Source: JAWSUT01 sp033549345 (GTDB taxonomy: Bacteria > Bacillota > Dethiobacteria > Dethiobacterales > Dethiobacteraceae). Taken from it: a stretch of 59,956 bases of DNA. The translations under genes and the position numbers were made by a program. Under the pieces are notes generated by a model. That model had not been told where the DNA came from and searched no databases. It worked only from the letters and a program-made list of their open reading frames with translations. The stretch lies in contig JAWSUT010000021.1 in assembly GCA_033549345.1 (NCBI GenBank), positions 1 to 59,956 of the forward strand, written 5' to 3'. Positions within the stretch are counted from its first letter, which is position 1. Every line of letters starts with the position of its first letter. Shown in pieces: positions 15,924 through 25,040 of this stretch.

Positions 15924-17156
15924 TTATTTCTTCAGAGAATGCTTGCCGTACTTATCTCTATTGAAAAGGATCAGGCTTCCTGCTCCAATCGGGATGCCAA
16001 TAAATGTCGTCATCACTGCAAACCAAACCGGGATTCCTGCTGTTTGTGGTTCCTCAGGAGCACTTTCCTGTTCATCGATTTCCGGAATAATTTCAGTGTC
16101 ACTGTTTTCAGGGTCTGTTTCTTCCGGGTCAGTGGGATCGTTTACCGGCTCGACTCCATATTCCGGCATGCGAACAACCGTAATTGTATATACTTTTGTT
16201 GTGCCGTCTTCCGCAGTAACGGTTATGGTAACTTCATTTTCGCCTTCAGATAATTCTTTTGTTTCCCCGGTTACACTTTTTACCTTTGCATCCACCGCTT
16301 TGCCACTTGCTGTAAATGACGTTATTTCATACGGCAGGTAAACAATGTAACCTGTGTGCTCAACGCTAAATTCCGGAGATAAGATGCCGTTGTCAATGCT
16401 AATGGACTCGAGGTTGGCATCGTTGCTGGGCACATAGTTGGGGTCCTGTTCCCTTGTAGCGGTGATCGTATATGTTTTGGTTGCCCCGCTGGCCGCTGTG
16501 ACCTTAACACTGACCGTATTTTTACCTACGCTTAAGGACGTCCCGCTGATGGAGACTTTGGCGCCCGGATCCTCTTTTGTTGCAGTAACGTTGAGTGATT
16601 TCACACTGTAAGGAACAGTTGTGGTATAGCTTGTCCGGCTTGTACTAAATGCCGGGGAAAGTGTTGCGTTGCTGACTGTCATTGCACTTAAGTTGGCATT
16701 TTTCGATAATGGTGCAGCAATTGTGGTGGAGTAACTCACCGTACCAATGTTTGCATCGGCTTTACCATCAGTTGCTGTAGTCCCGGTACTTGATACAGTA
16801 ATTTTTGTTCCCGTTGCAACTGAATTACTCACTTTAAAGGTGGCTGTAAAGATTGCTTTTTTGGAGTTAATCGGAGAAGTAAGATTATTATCATAGAATA
16901 CAAGCTTGTTACCGTTAGGTTCTACTACCCAGGGAGAAGCGATTTTTCTGGATGTGCCGGTCAAAGTCAACTGACTCGAATCATAAGAGAGTGTGCCCGA
17001 ACCACCTAAGATTCCTGTACCACTTAGACTGAATGTGAGAGTAATGGTATCGCCGGCTCTTACGGTGCCGGGGCCGGTTAATGAAGCGGATGCGGCCAGT
17101 ACTGTTGACGGTGTAATGAGTAAACAAAATAGCACCAAAAAGAAAATCTTTTTCAT
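15924..17156 (-). CDS. Cell-surface cohesin-domain protein
   Basis: 410 residues. Signal peptide (MKKIFFLVLFCLLITPSTVLA), then a cohesin-type domain at about 25-150 (TVRAGDTITLTFSLSG, GSGTLSYDSSQLTLTG, KAIFTATFKVS), two cadherin-like beta-sandwich repeats (about 160-245 and 255-340; each has an LSPAFS/LSPEFS-YTVPY core and a TKTYTITATR / TKVYTITVVR end), an acidic Pro/Glu linker, and a C-terminal helix plus basic NRDKYGKHSLKK tail that anchors it in the membrane. Cohesins bind dockerins; the upstream gene 19 bases away encodes a dockerin protein, so the pair probably forms a surface complex. The start at 17156 has GGGGAGA. Confidence 0.8.
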   Translation of the reverse strand: MKKIFFLVLFCLLITPSTVLAASASLTGPGTVRAGDTITLTFSLSGTGILGGSGTLSYDSSQLTLTGTSRKIASPWVVEPNGNKLVFYDNNLTSPINSKKAIFTATFKVSNSVATGTKITVSSTGTTATDGKADANIGTVSYSTTIAAPLSKNANLSAMTVSNATLSPAFSTSRTSYTTTVPYSVKSLNVTATKEDPGAKVSISGTSLSVGKNTVSVKVTAASGATKTYTITATREQDPNYVPSNDANLESISIDNGILSPEFSVEHTGYIVYLPYEITSFTASGKAVDAKVKSVTGETKELSEGENEVTITVTAEDGTTKVYTITVVRMPEYGVEPVNDPTDPEETDPENSDTEIIPEIDEQESAPEEPQTAGIPVWFAVMTTFIGIPIGAGSLILFNRDKYGKHSLKK

Positions 17157-17175
17157 AGAATCTGTCTCCCCGCTT

Positions 17176-18909
17176 TTAATATTCCCGGGCAACAACAGCT
17201 TCTTTGCCCAGAATGTGTGATTTAATTTGAATGAAATCTGTTATTGATACGTTCCCGTCACCATTGGTATCCGCAGCATAGAGGGCTTCTCCCTTTAATG
17301 TGCTGCTGGCAAGCAGATGTGCTTTGGCTGCAATCATATCGGTCACTGTTATCTTTCCGTCGCCGTTTGAATCACCAGTGACAATAACAGCATATGTTTT
17401 GATAACTACACTTTCATCCATGATTTTTAACGACAGGCCGGTGCCAAGGGGCGTATCTCCGCTTATTTCAGTGGTGCCGCTGTAAATCTTAACGTTATCT
17501 TTTTCATTAATACCTGCCAAAAGTTCTTCTGCTGTCATTCCTGCTGGTAATTTGCTGACGATTAAACTGCTTGGGTTGACTGAAATTGTTTCCGAGCTGA
17601 TTGTTAAGGGCACAACAGGCTCCGTATCGACCACATCATATACAGAGTTATAAACGGTAACCAGGGATGATGCCTGTTTGCCGCCGGATTCTGTTGTTGC
17701 GGTTATGTATGCGCTTCCGGATGATAGGGCTATAAGCCCACCGTTTTCATCAACAGAGACGACATCCGGCTTGTTCGAAGACCAGGATACTTTTTTGTTG
17801 CTGGCATCAGCGGGGAAGATACTTGCTGCCAGTAACTCACTATCTTGGGTTACCATCTGTAAGGAATCAGGCACATTAACAGAGATTGTAGGTACATAAG
17901 GGGCAAATCCCGGCAATTTTAATATGCCAACTAGTGGCAGGTAACGGGTCTGTTTAAAAATCCTGGGGAAATCATCCATTGTTAAACTGTGTGAGGGTTT
18001 GTTTCCCACCTCCACAACAACACAGGTGATTTTGATGATTTTATTTAACCACTGCTGCATGGTGGTGTTAAATATCTCCGTTCTGGTTATGGGTTCCATC
18101 GTATAACCGGAAGCATCGACTATAGCCTGAACAATTGCTTTATCTCTTTCCAGCACCTCCCCTTTCTGATGGGAAAACCAGTAAATCAGTTCGCCCATGG
18201 AATGGTAATCCAAAATAAGTTCGGGGTTATTTGCCCGGATCCAGTTTGTAGTTACCTTTGTTTCCGGTTCCGATTCCGGAGAAGGGCCTTTGTAAAAAGC
18301 ATAGGAGGGAGTTTTTGATTTAACGACGCTGTCTGATTGTTCATTCCAGAAGGCATCATAGTTGCGGTTTATATCAACACCCCTGATATTGGCCTTCCAA
18401 ATTCGAAAATCACTTCCCCAACTGGAATGGTTCATTTTGAGCAGTTGAGCTTTTCTGTCCGGAAAAGCGTCCGCTCCCTTCTGAACCAGTGTGACTCCGT
18501 CAGGATTAAGCATGGGGATAAAGGTAATTGAATACTGGTCTAAAAGATGCTTAACCGGTTCACCCTTAATATGCGAGCCGTTATGATATTCTTGGATGTA
18601 TAATGCAATCATTTCCGTAAGGACCGGTGTAGTGACCCATTCACGGGCATGCATAGCCCCCGTGACCAGGATTTTTTTTGACCCTGTACCAAGCGTCACA
18701 GACCATATATTGCGGTTATCAACGGATGTGCCAAGTACGTTGAGTGAAACAAGATCGGGATGATTGGTGGCTAACTTTTGCAGTTTGTCTCCTAATTGCT
18801 CATATGTATAAATTTTGTTTTCCGGCATTGGGTACACCTGAGAATATACAGTCAATGCGCTTCCGGAGATAATGAGGAACATTAAAATTCCCATTAAAAC
18901 TTTTTTCAC
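17176..18909 (-). CDS. Secreted M14 zinc carboxypeptidase with Ig-like (Big_2) domain and type I dockerin
   Basis: About 577 residues from a GTG at 18909 (site GGGAGGAAG). Signal peptide (1-23), M14 catalytic domain (about 30-350) with zinc ligands in AMHAREWVT (His87, Glu90) and LDYHSMGEL, the Arg motif RGVDINRNYD, and the catalytic Glu in VVVEVGNK. A Big_2 bacterial Ig-like domain follows (about 360-435), and the C-terminus is a dockerin with two EF-hand-like repeats (GDSNGDGKITVTDMIAAKAH and ADTNGDGNVSITDFIQIKSH). It trims C-terminal residues from extracellular peptides or peptidoglycan stems. A SigI-like promoter lies directly upstream, and the cohesin gene follows in the same operon. Confidence 0.9.
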   Translation of the reverse strand: MKKVLMGILMFLIISGSALTVYSQVYPMPENKIYTYEQLGDKLQKLATNHPDLVSLNVLGTSVDNRNIWSVTLGTGSKKILVTGAMHAREWVTTPVLTEMIALYIQEYHNGSHIKGEPVKHLLDQYSITFIPMLNPDGVTLVQKGADAFPDRKAQLLKMNHSSWGSDFRIWKANIRGVDINRNYDAFWNEQSDSVVKSKTPSYAFYKGPSPESEPETKVTTNWIRANNPELILDYHSMGELIYWFSHQKGEVLERDKAIVQAIVDASGYTMEPITRTEIFNTTMQQWLNKIIKITCVVVEVGNKPSHSLTMDDFPRIFKQTRYLPLVGILKLPGFAPYVPTISVNVPDSLQMVTQDSELLAASIFPADASNKKVSWSSNKPDVVSVDENGGLIALSSGSAYITATTESGGKQASSLVTVYNSVYDVVDTEPVVPLTISSETISVNPSSLIVSKLPAGMTAEELLAGINEKDNVKIYSGTTEISGDTPLGTGLSLKIMDESVVIKTYAVIVTGDSNGDGKITVTDMIAAKAHLLASSTLKGEALYAADTNGDGNVSITDFIQIKSHILGKEAVVAREY

Positions 18910-18931
18910 AGTTCTTCCTCCCAAAAAACTA

Positions 18932-18959
18932 TTCGTGGCCCTGTTAACAAACCGTGGGT
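18932..18959 (-). promoter_or_regulatory. Putative SigI-type promoter before the dockerin/cohesin operon
   Basis: Minus-strand ACCCAC (18959-18954), 18 bases, CGAA (18935-18932), 22 bases before the GTG start. The spacing and the -10 match the two SigI-like promoters at 11680 and 13358. The predicted 5' UTR is short (about 15 bases) but contains the full ribosome-binding site. No sigma-A promoter was seen close upstream. Confidence 0.6.
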
Positions 18960-19141
18960 TAGCTACCGAGATTAATAACTCTTTTCAACAAATACTTACA
19001 TAATCCTTCCTTTTAATTTGTGAAAAACAATTGCTGTAACGGCTATAATCCGATAAGACGTCTGTTCTGCACTGCTATTAAATGGTAAGAATATGTGATA
19101 TAATTCCCTTAGTAACCACTTAAAGGACGGGAGTGAATTAT

Positions 19142-19639
19142 ATGAAAACATTAAAGAACCTGATGGATGCATTTGCGGGTGAATCACAGGCTAACCGCAA
19201 GTATTTAGCTTTTGCCATCAAAGCAGAAAAAGAAGGGTTCGTCAATATTGCACGGGTACTGAGAGCCATTGCGGAAGCGGAAACAATTCATGCTCTCAAG
19301 CACCTGGAAGTGGCGGGTAAAGTAGGCAGTACTCTGGAAAACCTGGGTGAGGCCGTGGAGGGGGAACATTACGAATATACCACGATGTACCCTGAATTTA
19401 TTGAAACCGCCAGGGAGGAAAAACAGGACAAGGCTCTCAAATCATTTGAATTTGCCAATGAGGCGGAAAAAGTTCATGGCCAAACGTTTAAGGAACTCAA
19501 AGGGGAAGTTAGTGAGGGTAAAGACTTTGCGGATAAGGAGATAAGCCTTTGCCCGGTATGTGGGTGGGTTGGTACAGGAGAACCCCCTGAGCGCTGCCCC
19601 ATATGTGGGGCACCCGCTAAGTCATTTAAAAAGTTCTAA
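19142..19639 (+). CDS. rbr: Rubrerythrin
   Basis: 165 residues. The ferritin-like diiron domain (about 1-135) carries AGESQANRKYLAF, AIAEAETIHALKH and EFANEAEKVHG, with the Glu and His residues of the diiron site. A C-terminal rubredoxin-like domain follows with CPVCGWVGTGEPPERCPICG (four Cys). It reduces hydrogen peroxide to water in the cytoplasm using rubredoxin/NADH-derived electrons, an oxygen defence of anaerobes. ATG at 19142 follows GGGAGTG. A TATAAT (19099-19104) lies 37 bases upstream without a strong -35, and no clear PerR box was seen. Confidence 0.95.
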   Translation: MKTLKNLMDAFAGESQANRKYLAFAIKAEKEGFVNIARVLRAIAEAETIHALKHLEVAGKVGSTLENLGEAVEGEHYEYTTMYPEFIETAREEKQDKALKSFEFANEAEKVHGQTFKELKGEVSEGKDFADKEISLCPVCGWVGTGEPPERCPICGAPAKSFKKF

Positions 19640-19663
19640 TGATACAGATGTCTTTCGCAAAGA

Positions 19664-19700
19664 AACGAAGGCGAACCTATAGGTTCGCCTTCGTTATTTT
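19664..19700. terminator. Terminator after rubrerythrin
   Basis: AACGAAGGCGAACCTAT / AGGTTCGCCTTCGTT near-perfect hairpin followed by ATTTTTG. Confidence 0.85.
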
Positions 19701-19808
19701 TGCCTGATATCCAAATATTACATGCGGCATATGTAGAGGACTTAATACCGGCGTTAAAGTATATATAGTGAGAGATGCAACTCAGATCATTCAACGAGGG
19801 AAAAAACT

Positions 19809-21092
19809 ATGCCGGCAGGTCGTTGCAAAAGTTTAGTTATATTATTGCTGTTTTTCTTATTCAGTTTGTTTGCAAGTTCAGGTATATTTGCCGAGTCATC
19901 CGCACCTCCGGTACTGACTTCGGAATCTGCGGTTCTCATGGATGCAAAGACAGGACAAGTTCTCTTTGAGAAAAATATGCATCAACAGCAATACCCCGCA
20001 TCAATTACGAAGATAGTGACGGGTATAATTGCCCTTGAAAAAGGCCGTGTAGAGGACACTTTAGAGATGAGCAGAGAGGCTGTTTTTTCCATTGAGAGAA
20101 ATTCAGCGCATATTGCTCTTGATGTAAATGAAGAAATAACTCTTATGCAAGCACTCTATGCTCTGGCAATTTCATCTGCAAATGACGCAGCAAACGGCAT
20201 TGCTGAGTATATCTCAGGAGATGCTGCACGCTTTGCTCAACTCATGAATGAAACAGCCGTGGAGTCGGGAGCAATGAATACCAACTTCGTTAACGCTAAT
20301 GGACTTCACGACGCGAATCATTTTACAACGGCCTATGATATGGCAAGCATAATGATGCAGGCAGTAAAAAGCCCGCTATTTCTTGAAATTTTTAGTGAGA
20401 GCCGTTATGAGATACCGCCGACAAATTTACAGCCGGAAATAAGATATCTAAACAGTAAAAATGATTTGTTGAATGGAGTGCATCAATATGAAGGAATAAT
20501 CGCAAGTAAAAGTGGCTGGACTCCGCAAGCGAAACATACACTTGTAACTGCTGCGAAACGGGGAAATAGAGAACTTATTGTTGTGGTATTAAAAAGCCAA
20601 AGTGCCGACAATAAATATGCTGATACGGTAAAGCTGCTTGACTATGGATTTAACGCATTTTCGGATGTAAGATTTAACATTGCAGACCTTGTAGCGGGCA
20701 TATCTGAATCAGGTTTAAACAACACGGACAGCCTAACCGTCAATCCAAGCGGAGACATTGTCAGGCTGCTGCATAACAACTTAGCTGTGGAAGATATCGA
20801 AAAAACTTTTACCAGGTTAAATCATGCTGACAGTGGGACGATACAGTTACAACTATCGCTCAATATAAAACAAGCCAATGAATTTATGTATGAGAATCTG
20901 GGGGATACCTCAATAACACTTAACGTAGAAACAGCGGTTGCGGGCAAACAATCCCCCATTGTTAACATGAGAAAAATTGCCTACTATTTTGCCGGATTTG
21001 GCATCTTGCTTTTTATAGTACGTCTTCTCCGTAGACGGCGAAAGCGGGGTCAATTCGTAAATGTGCAGCCTTACCGGTATCGGGAGCTATGA
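19809..21092 (+). CDS. D-alanyl-D-alanine carboxypeptidase (DacF-like PBP)
   Basis: 427 residues. Signal peptide (about 1-29), peptidase S11 domain with the three active-site motifs SITK (SxxK), SAN (SxN, in AISSANDAANG) and KSG in SKSGWT, then a C-terminal extension and a final membrane helix with an Arg/Lys-rich tail (YYFAGFGILLFIVRLLRRRR) instead of the usual amphipathic anchor. It removes the terminal D-alanine from peptidoglycan stem peptides. ATG at 19809 follows GAGGG. Monocistronic. Family proteins act in cell-wall maturation or sporulation. Confidence 0.9.
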   Translation: MPAGRCKSLVILLLFFLFSLFASSGIFAESSAPPVLTSESAVLMDAKTGQVLFEKNMHQQQYPASITKIVTGIIALEKGRVEDTLEMSREAVFSIERNSAHIALDVNEEITLMQALYALAISSANDAANGIAEYISGDAARFAQLMNETAVESGAMNTNFVNANGLHDANHFTTAYDMASIMMQAVKSPLFLEIFSESRYEIPPTNLQPEIRYLNSKNDLLNGVHQYEGIIASKSGWTPQAKHTLVTAAKRGNRELIVVVLKSQSADNKYADTVKLLDYGFNAFSDVRFNIADLVAGISESGLNNTDSLTVNPSGDIVRLLHNNLAVEDIEKTFTRLNHADSGTIQLQLSLNIKQANEFMYENLGDTSITLNVETAVAGKQSPIVNMRKIAYYFAGFGILLFIVRLLRRRRKRGQFVNVQPYRYREL

Positions 21093-21133
21093 ACAAAACT
21101 AAATCCGGATATCCACTAAACAATATAAAGCAT

Positions 21134-21163
21134 AAAAGGAACTGAGCGGGTCAGTTCCTTTTT
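21134..21163 (+). terminator. Terminator after the D,D-carboxypeptidase
   Basis: AAAAGGAACTGA-GCGGG-TCAGTTCCTTTTT; likely also serves the convergent MFS gene. Confidence 0.85.
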
Positions 21164-21171
21164 GGCTTCCA

Positions 21172-22377
21172 TCAAAGATATACTGTTGATTCGTCCGGGA
21201 TTTGCCACAGATCCTGGTCCGGTAAGGTCAGACTGATTATACTGCCAAGAAACGCTGCTCCGGCCGCAACTAAAATTGCATACTTATATTGCCCTGTACT
21301 GTCAAATACAAATCCGGCAATCCAAGGCGCTGTTAACCCTGCCGTCCCCCAGGCAGTCATCAGTATGCCAAATATTTTTGCCATATGTGTCCTGCAGTAA
21401 TAGATGGTTACGGAAATCGGATATGTTGAAGCGTTAGACCCGTAAACAAAGCCGATAAACATCAGGACAACCAGAGCCAGCCAAACCGCGGGGAAAAAAG
21501 CCAATGCAGCCAATACGACTGAAGCAAAAGCCATGACGATAGCTAATACACGACGGACGTGGAAACGCTGGCTAAACCACCCTCCGCTGAAACGACCTGT
21601 GACATTCCCGATATTAACCAGCATGGCACCCAGAGCAATCTGGGCAGGTGCACCGCCGTAAGAGCTGACAATGCCGGCGGCGTGACTGATAACCATGAGA
21701 CCGGCCAGTGCGCCAAACGCATAGCCGATCCAAAGCTTAATAAAAAGCCTTGGCTGTAACGACGGGGATGCTGTGTCCGACTGCAGCGGGGGGCAGGCCA
21801 GAGTAGTTTTTGCCAGTACCAGTAATAAGCCGCTAATCATAGCCGCGCAAACCAAAAACAGCGCCAACCCAAACAGAGTATTCCAGACACCGAACTGGCG
21901 TATGGCATAGACAAGTACAGGGGCGGAAGTAACTGAACCAAGGGCATAACATGCTGTAACAATGCCGGTGGCAACCGCGCTGTATTGACGTAACTCCGTA
22001 TTAACCAGCTGCAGTGTCAGATTGTAACCAAGAGCGTTTGCCATGCTGAATATAACACCATATCCGACAAAAACCATGAGTAAAGACATGCTGCCGGCAG
22101 CAAGGGCAATTCCTGCAGCACCTGTTAATAAGCAGCCAGAGGCAATAGCTGCTGCGTGCACACGCCGGTAAATCGGCGCACCGAAAATCATCCCCAATGT
22201 AAAGCAGATTGTGGCAACTGAAAAAACGGTGCTGACTTCAGCGCGGGAAACATTCAGTACTTTCTCTAAGGGTTCCACATACACACTCCATGCATAAAAC
22301 GAACCGAGAGAAAAGTTTAAAAAGCCGCACCCGATTAGAATCAAAAGTTGTCTTCGGTCAATGTCTGTAAAATTCAC
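21172..22377 (-). CDS. MFS transporter, oxalate/formate antiporter-like (OFA) family
   Basis: About 401 residues with 12 predicted helices. The N-terminus LILIGCGFLNFSLGSFYAWS followed by VYVEPLEKVLNVSRAEVS is typical of OFA-family transporters, as is GNVTGRFSGGWFSQRF in the middle loop. The GTG at 22377 with AGAGGTG is preferred to a TTG eleven codons upstream. OFA members exchange monocarboxylates such as oxalate/formate or pyruvate; the substrate here is unknown. It starts 37 bases after the stop of the QueG-like gene, so the two are probably one operon. Confidence 0.85.
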   Translation of the reverse strand: MNFTDIDRRQLLILIGCGFLNFSLGSFYAWSVYVEPLEKVLNVSRAEVSTVFSVATICFTLGMIFGAPIYRRVHAAAIASGCLLTGAAGIALAAGSMSLLMVFVGYGVIFSMANALGYNLTLQLVNTELRQYSAVATGIVTACYALGSVTSAPVLVYAIRQFGVWNTLFGLALFLVCAAMISGLLLVLAKTTLACPPLQSDTASPSLQPRLFIKLWIGYAFGALAGLMVISHAAGIVSSYGGAPAQIALGAMLVNIGNVTGRFSGGWFSQRFHVRRVLAIVMAFASVVLAALAFFPAVWLALVVLMFIGFVYGSNASTYPISVTIYYCRTHMAKIFGILMTAWGTAGLTAPWIAGFVFDSTGQYKYAILVAAGAAFLGSIISLTLPDQDLWQIPDESTVYL

Positions 22378-22413
22378 CTCGTTAACACACCTCTCATGGT
22401 TTTGTGGCAAACC

Positions 22414-23208
22414 CTACTCTGCAGTTTTTAGCAGGGCTCTAACCGGGTTGACCCGTGAGCATGGAGTATTGCACATACACTTGCCGCACGCGTCTCCGAT
22501 CCCTATCGGGTACTGCGGGATATTGTGATTATAGATTTGTTCATAACAGAGTTTTTTGTCCAGAACAGGATGGCCGCCCTCGAGATAAATGGCGCTTGCC
22601 ACACAGTTATTAACACATTTTTTACAGCTGCCGTTATATTTGTACAAACAATTTTCAGCGGTACTTCTTTTTGTTGGTTCCAAGGGCAGGTTTGTGATGA
22701 TACTGCCCATTCTGCCGCAGCAGCCTCTTTCTGTAATGAACATATTATGAATGCCAAACGTGCCGATCCCTGCTATATATCCGACATGCCTGTGAGACCA
22801 GTCGCTAATCAGCTTTTTTTCATCATAATTATACGTGGGCGGAAGAATCGTCGATGTGTAGCCTTTTTTCTGAAGATAAAGAAAAATGAACCTGGATATA
22901 TCTACAATCAGGTTATTTGTTTCAATATTGGCAATATCCCACTCCCTGGAACTTTCAATGCCGCCAATATTACTAGCGACAATGTCTGTGTGAAAAGGCA
23001 GGAAAAAAGCGATTACTGATTTTGCATCACTGATAAAATCAGTCGGCAGCGCATGGGACGGACTGACCCACTCCTGTAGCTTTTGAAACAGAGGATCTTC
23101 AGTACTGCTAAAACCTATGCAAGGTTCAAGCCAATTTGATTCTGTGGAAAATAATCGCTGATAATTTTTAACATAATTTTTAATTTGTTCACTAATTTCC
23201 TTATTCAC
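22414..23208 (-). CDS. QueG-like double-cluster 4Fe-4S protein
   Basis: About 264 residues. The C-terminal half has two ferredoxin-like Cys sets (CLYKYNGSCKKCVNNCVASA and CGKCMCNTPC) resembling the epoxyqueuosine reductase/reductive-dehalogenase 4Fe-4S double-cluster module, and GTFGIHNMFITERGCCGRMG is a shared motif. The protein is shorter than QueG (about 380) and lacks its HEAT-like C-terminus, so the reaction should not be called queuosine synthesis. A GTG at 23208 spaced from GGAGG is the likely start. It is followed by the MFS gene, possibly a linked uptake and reduction pair. Confidence 0.65.
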   Translation of the reverse strand: MNKEISEQIKNYVKNYQRLFSTESNWLEPCIGFSSTEDPLFQKLQEWVSPSHALPTDFISDAKSVIAFFLPFHTDIVASNIGGIESSREWDIANIETNNLIVDISRFIFLYLQKKGYTSTILPPTYNYDEKKLISDWSHRHVGYIAGIGTFGIHNMFITERGCCGRMGSIITNLPLEPTKRSTAENCLYKYNGSCKKCVNNCVASAIYLEGGHPVLDKKLCYEQIYNHNIPQYPIGIGDACGKCMCNTPCSRVNPVRALLKTAE

Positions 23209-23294
23209 TGTCATCCTCCGTTTCCGTAAGCCGTAAGAATCATTGTACCGCAGACATAGGAACGGAACAAGCTCTTAATTTAAGGCCTTAAGAT

Positions 23295-23337
23295 CAAAGC
23301 CACAGCCAGGAGAAGGTGTCTCCTGGCTGTGGCTTTG
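23295..23337. terminator. Hairpin terminator downstream of the sigma-54 regulator
   Basis: An 18-bp stem (AAAGCCACAGCCAGGAGA and complement) with loop AGGTG and flanking T/A stretches; bidirectional in form. Confidence 0.8.
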
Positions 23338-23353
23338 TCTTGTCAAATACAAC

Positions 23354-24790
23354 TTATTCTTCGAGAGCGTACTTTTTTATTCGGTATTGAAGGCTCTGTC
23401 TTTTTAAGCCAAGTTCCCGGGCTGTTTTTGATACATTCCAGCCATTTCTTTGCAGGGCCTCTTCGAGAACTCTTCTTTCGGTATCATCCATGATGTTTTC
23501 CAGCATGGCGGCATCTTCTGTGTCTGCCTGCCTGGTTGGCTTAACGGAAGTCAGTTTATATTTAACATTGGGGGGAAGGTCCGTCAGGTTGATTGTCGTG
23601 TCTTCTGTATTGAGAGAGCTCATGCCGGCGGCAATCACATGTTCAAGCTCCCTGATGTTGCCGGGCCAGCTGTATTGTTCAAGTAGTGTGTACAGGGAGG
23701 GAGAGACAGCCTCTACGTTTAGGTGCAGCTGTTGGTTGTATTTTTTAATGAGAAACTCTGTTAAAAGAGGCAGGTCATCGAGCCTCTGCCGCAGGGGCGG
23801 AACACTAAGTGTTATATAGGCAATACGGTAATAAAGGTCACTTCGTAACTGGTGGTCTTCGATGGCCTGCATGGGGTCTTCATTGGAAATGCTGATGACC
23901 CGGGTATCTATTTTCCTTTCTCTTGCATCTCCTACTCTGCGAACGGACTCTTCCTGAATGACTCTCAGAAGTTTGGACTGCAGACCTATGCTCATTGAAT
24001 TAATCTCGTCGAGCACCAGGGTACCGCCTGAAGCTTGTTCAAAAAGACCCGCCTGGTCAACGGCTCCTGTAAAAGCCCCTTTCGTTGTACCAAAAAGGAT
24101 GCCTTCCAAAAGATTCTCCGGAATTGCGGCACAGTTAATGGCGATAAACGGGTTATTTTTTCTGGCACTGGCGTTGTGAATTCCCTGGGCCAGGAGCTCC
24201 TTGCCCGTGCCTGTTTCACCAAATATCAGGACGGGAAGGCTGTTTTCCGCCGCTTTGTGTGCCCACCTGATTGTATTTTTCAGTTCTTCATTGTTGCCGA
24301 TGATATGATGTAGAGAATGCTTGGCGGTGGCAGTGGTGCTGCCTTCTTTTCTTTTGCCCTGGCTGATGCTGGATTGGAGTTCCATGATAATTTTCGACAG
24401 CTTCTTGACCTTGGAATAATCCTTCATCACGGAGACGGCCCCAATCAGCTCATCACCGTCCATAACAGGGACAGTGCTGCAGATGACTTCCACCTGCACG
24501 CCGCTTTCGCGGACCGTATATTCCTGGTATTGGTCCAGAATGGGCTTTTTTAAGTGCATAGCTTGCAGCAGCAGGCTTGGCCCGCCATGAAAATCGTAGT
24601 ATTCTTCCACATGCCGGTGTAGAACCTGTTTTCTGCTGATTTTTTCCCGCCGCTCGTTAGCGTAATTATAAATATTAATGAAGCCGTCTTTATCACAGCC
24701 TACAATAGCTTCATCGATTGAATCTATAATTTTCTCAAGCTGTATTTCCGTTAATTTGTTGCTATGTGCCGGGTTCGGCTTATTCATCAA
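23354..24790 (-). CDS. PAS-domain sigma-54-dependent transcriptional activator
   Basis: 478 residues. N-terminal PAS sensor (about 20-130), AAA+ domain (about 170-390) with Walker A GETGTGKELLAQ, the sigma-54-contacting GAFTGA loop, and Walker B-like GGTLVLDEINS, then a C-terminal Fis-type helix-turn-helix (NGWNVSKTARELGLKRQSLQ). It hydrolyses ATP to open sigma-54 promoters in response to a signal sensed by PAS. Start is TTG 24790 or ATG 24787, both downstream of AGGAGG. It is transcribed away from the BCCT operon, whose upstream region has an enhancer-like repeat and a sigma-54 promoter, so that operon is the obvious target. Confidence 0.92.
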   Translation of the reverse strand: MMNKPNPAHSNKLTEIQLEKIIDSIDEAIVGCDKDGFINIYNYANERREKISRKQVLHRHVEEYYDFHGGPSLLLQAMHLKKPILDQYQEYTVRESGVQVEVICSTVPVMDGDELIGAVSVMKDYSKVKKLSKIIMELQSSISQGKRKEGSTTATAKHSLHHIIGNNEELKNTIRWAHKAAENSLPVLIFGETGTGKELLAQGIHNASARKNNPFIAINCAAIPENLLEGILFGTTKGAFTGAVDQAGLFEQASGGTLVLDEINSMSIGLQSKLLRVIQEESVRRVGDARERKIDTRVISISNEDPMQAIEDHQLRSDLYYRIAYITLSVPPLRQRLDDLPLLTEFLIKKYNQQLHLNVEAVSPSLYTLLEQYSWPGNIRELEHVIAAGMSSLNTEDTTINLTDLPPNVKYKLTSVKPTRQADTEDAAMLENIMDDTERRVLEEALQRNGWNVSKTARELGLKRQSLQYRIKKYALEE

Positions 24791-24888
24791 GACAGAAAAC
24801 CTCCTCTTGCATACTCACCATTCGTATGATAGAAAATATCAATATCACCAAAGCTTCGGTGTGTACCTATAGAATCCTGCCTGAAAAC

Positions 24889-24944
24889 GAAGATTATGCA
24901 AAGAAATTTTGCATACACATGCAAAATTTCTTTGCATAATCTTC
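24889..24944. repeat. 26-bp-arm perfect inverted repeat, likely enhancer (UAS) of the sigma-54 activator
   Basis: Two perfect complementary 26-base arms separated by ACAC. Each arm itself contains a shorter dyad ATGCAAA-n5-TTTGCAT, so the site can be read as two adjacent operators for a dimeric helix-turn-helix protein. It lies about 100 bases upstream of the -24 box at 25041 and about 100 bases before the activator gene, the usual position for upstream activating sequences of NtrC-type activators. No T-run follows, which argues against a terminator. Confidence 0.7.
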
Positions 24945-25040
24945 CTGAATAATAACAGAGTATTCTGCCGTGCAGTGCTTTTGCGGCTACCAGATACGTC
25001 TTTATGCTGTGAAAATTTTAATTAGACAAGCAAATGCAAA

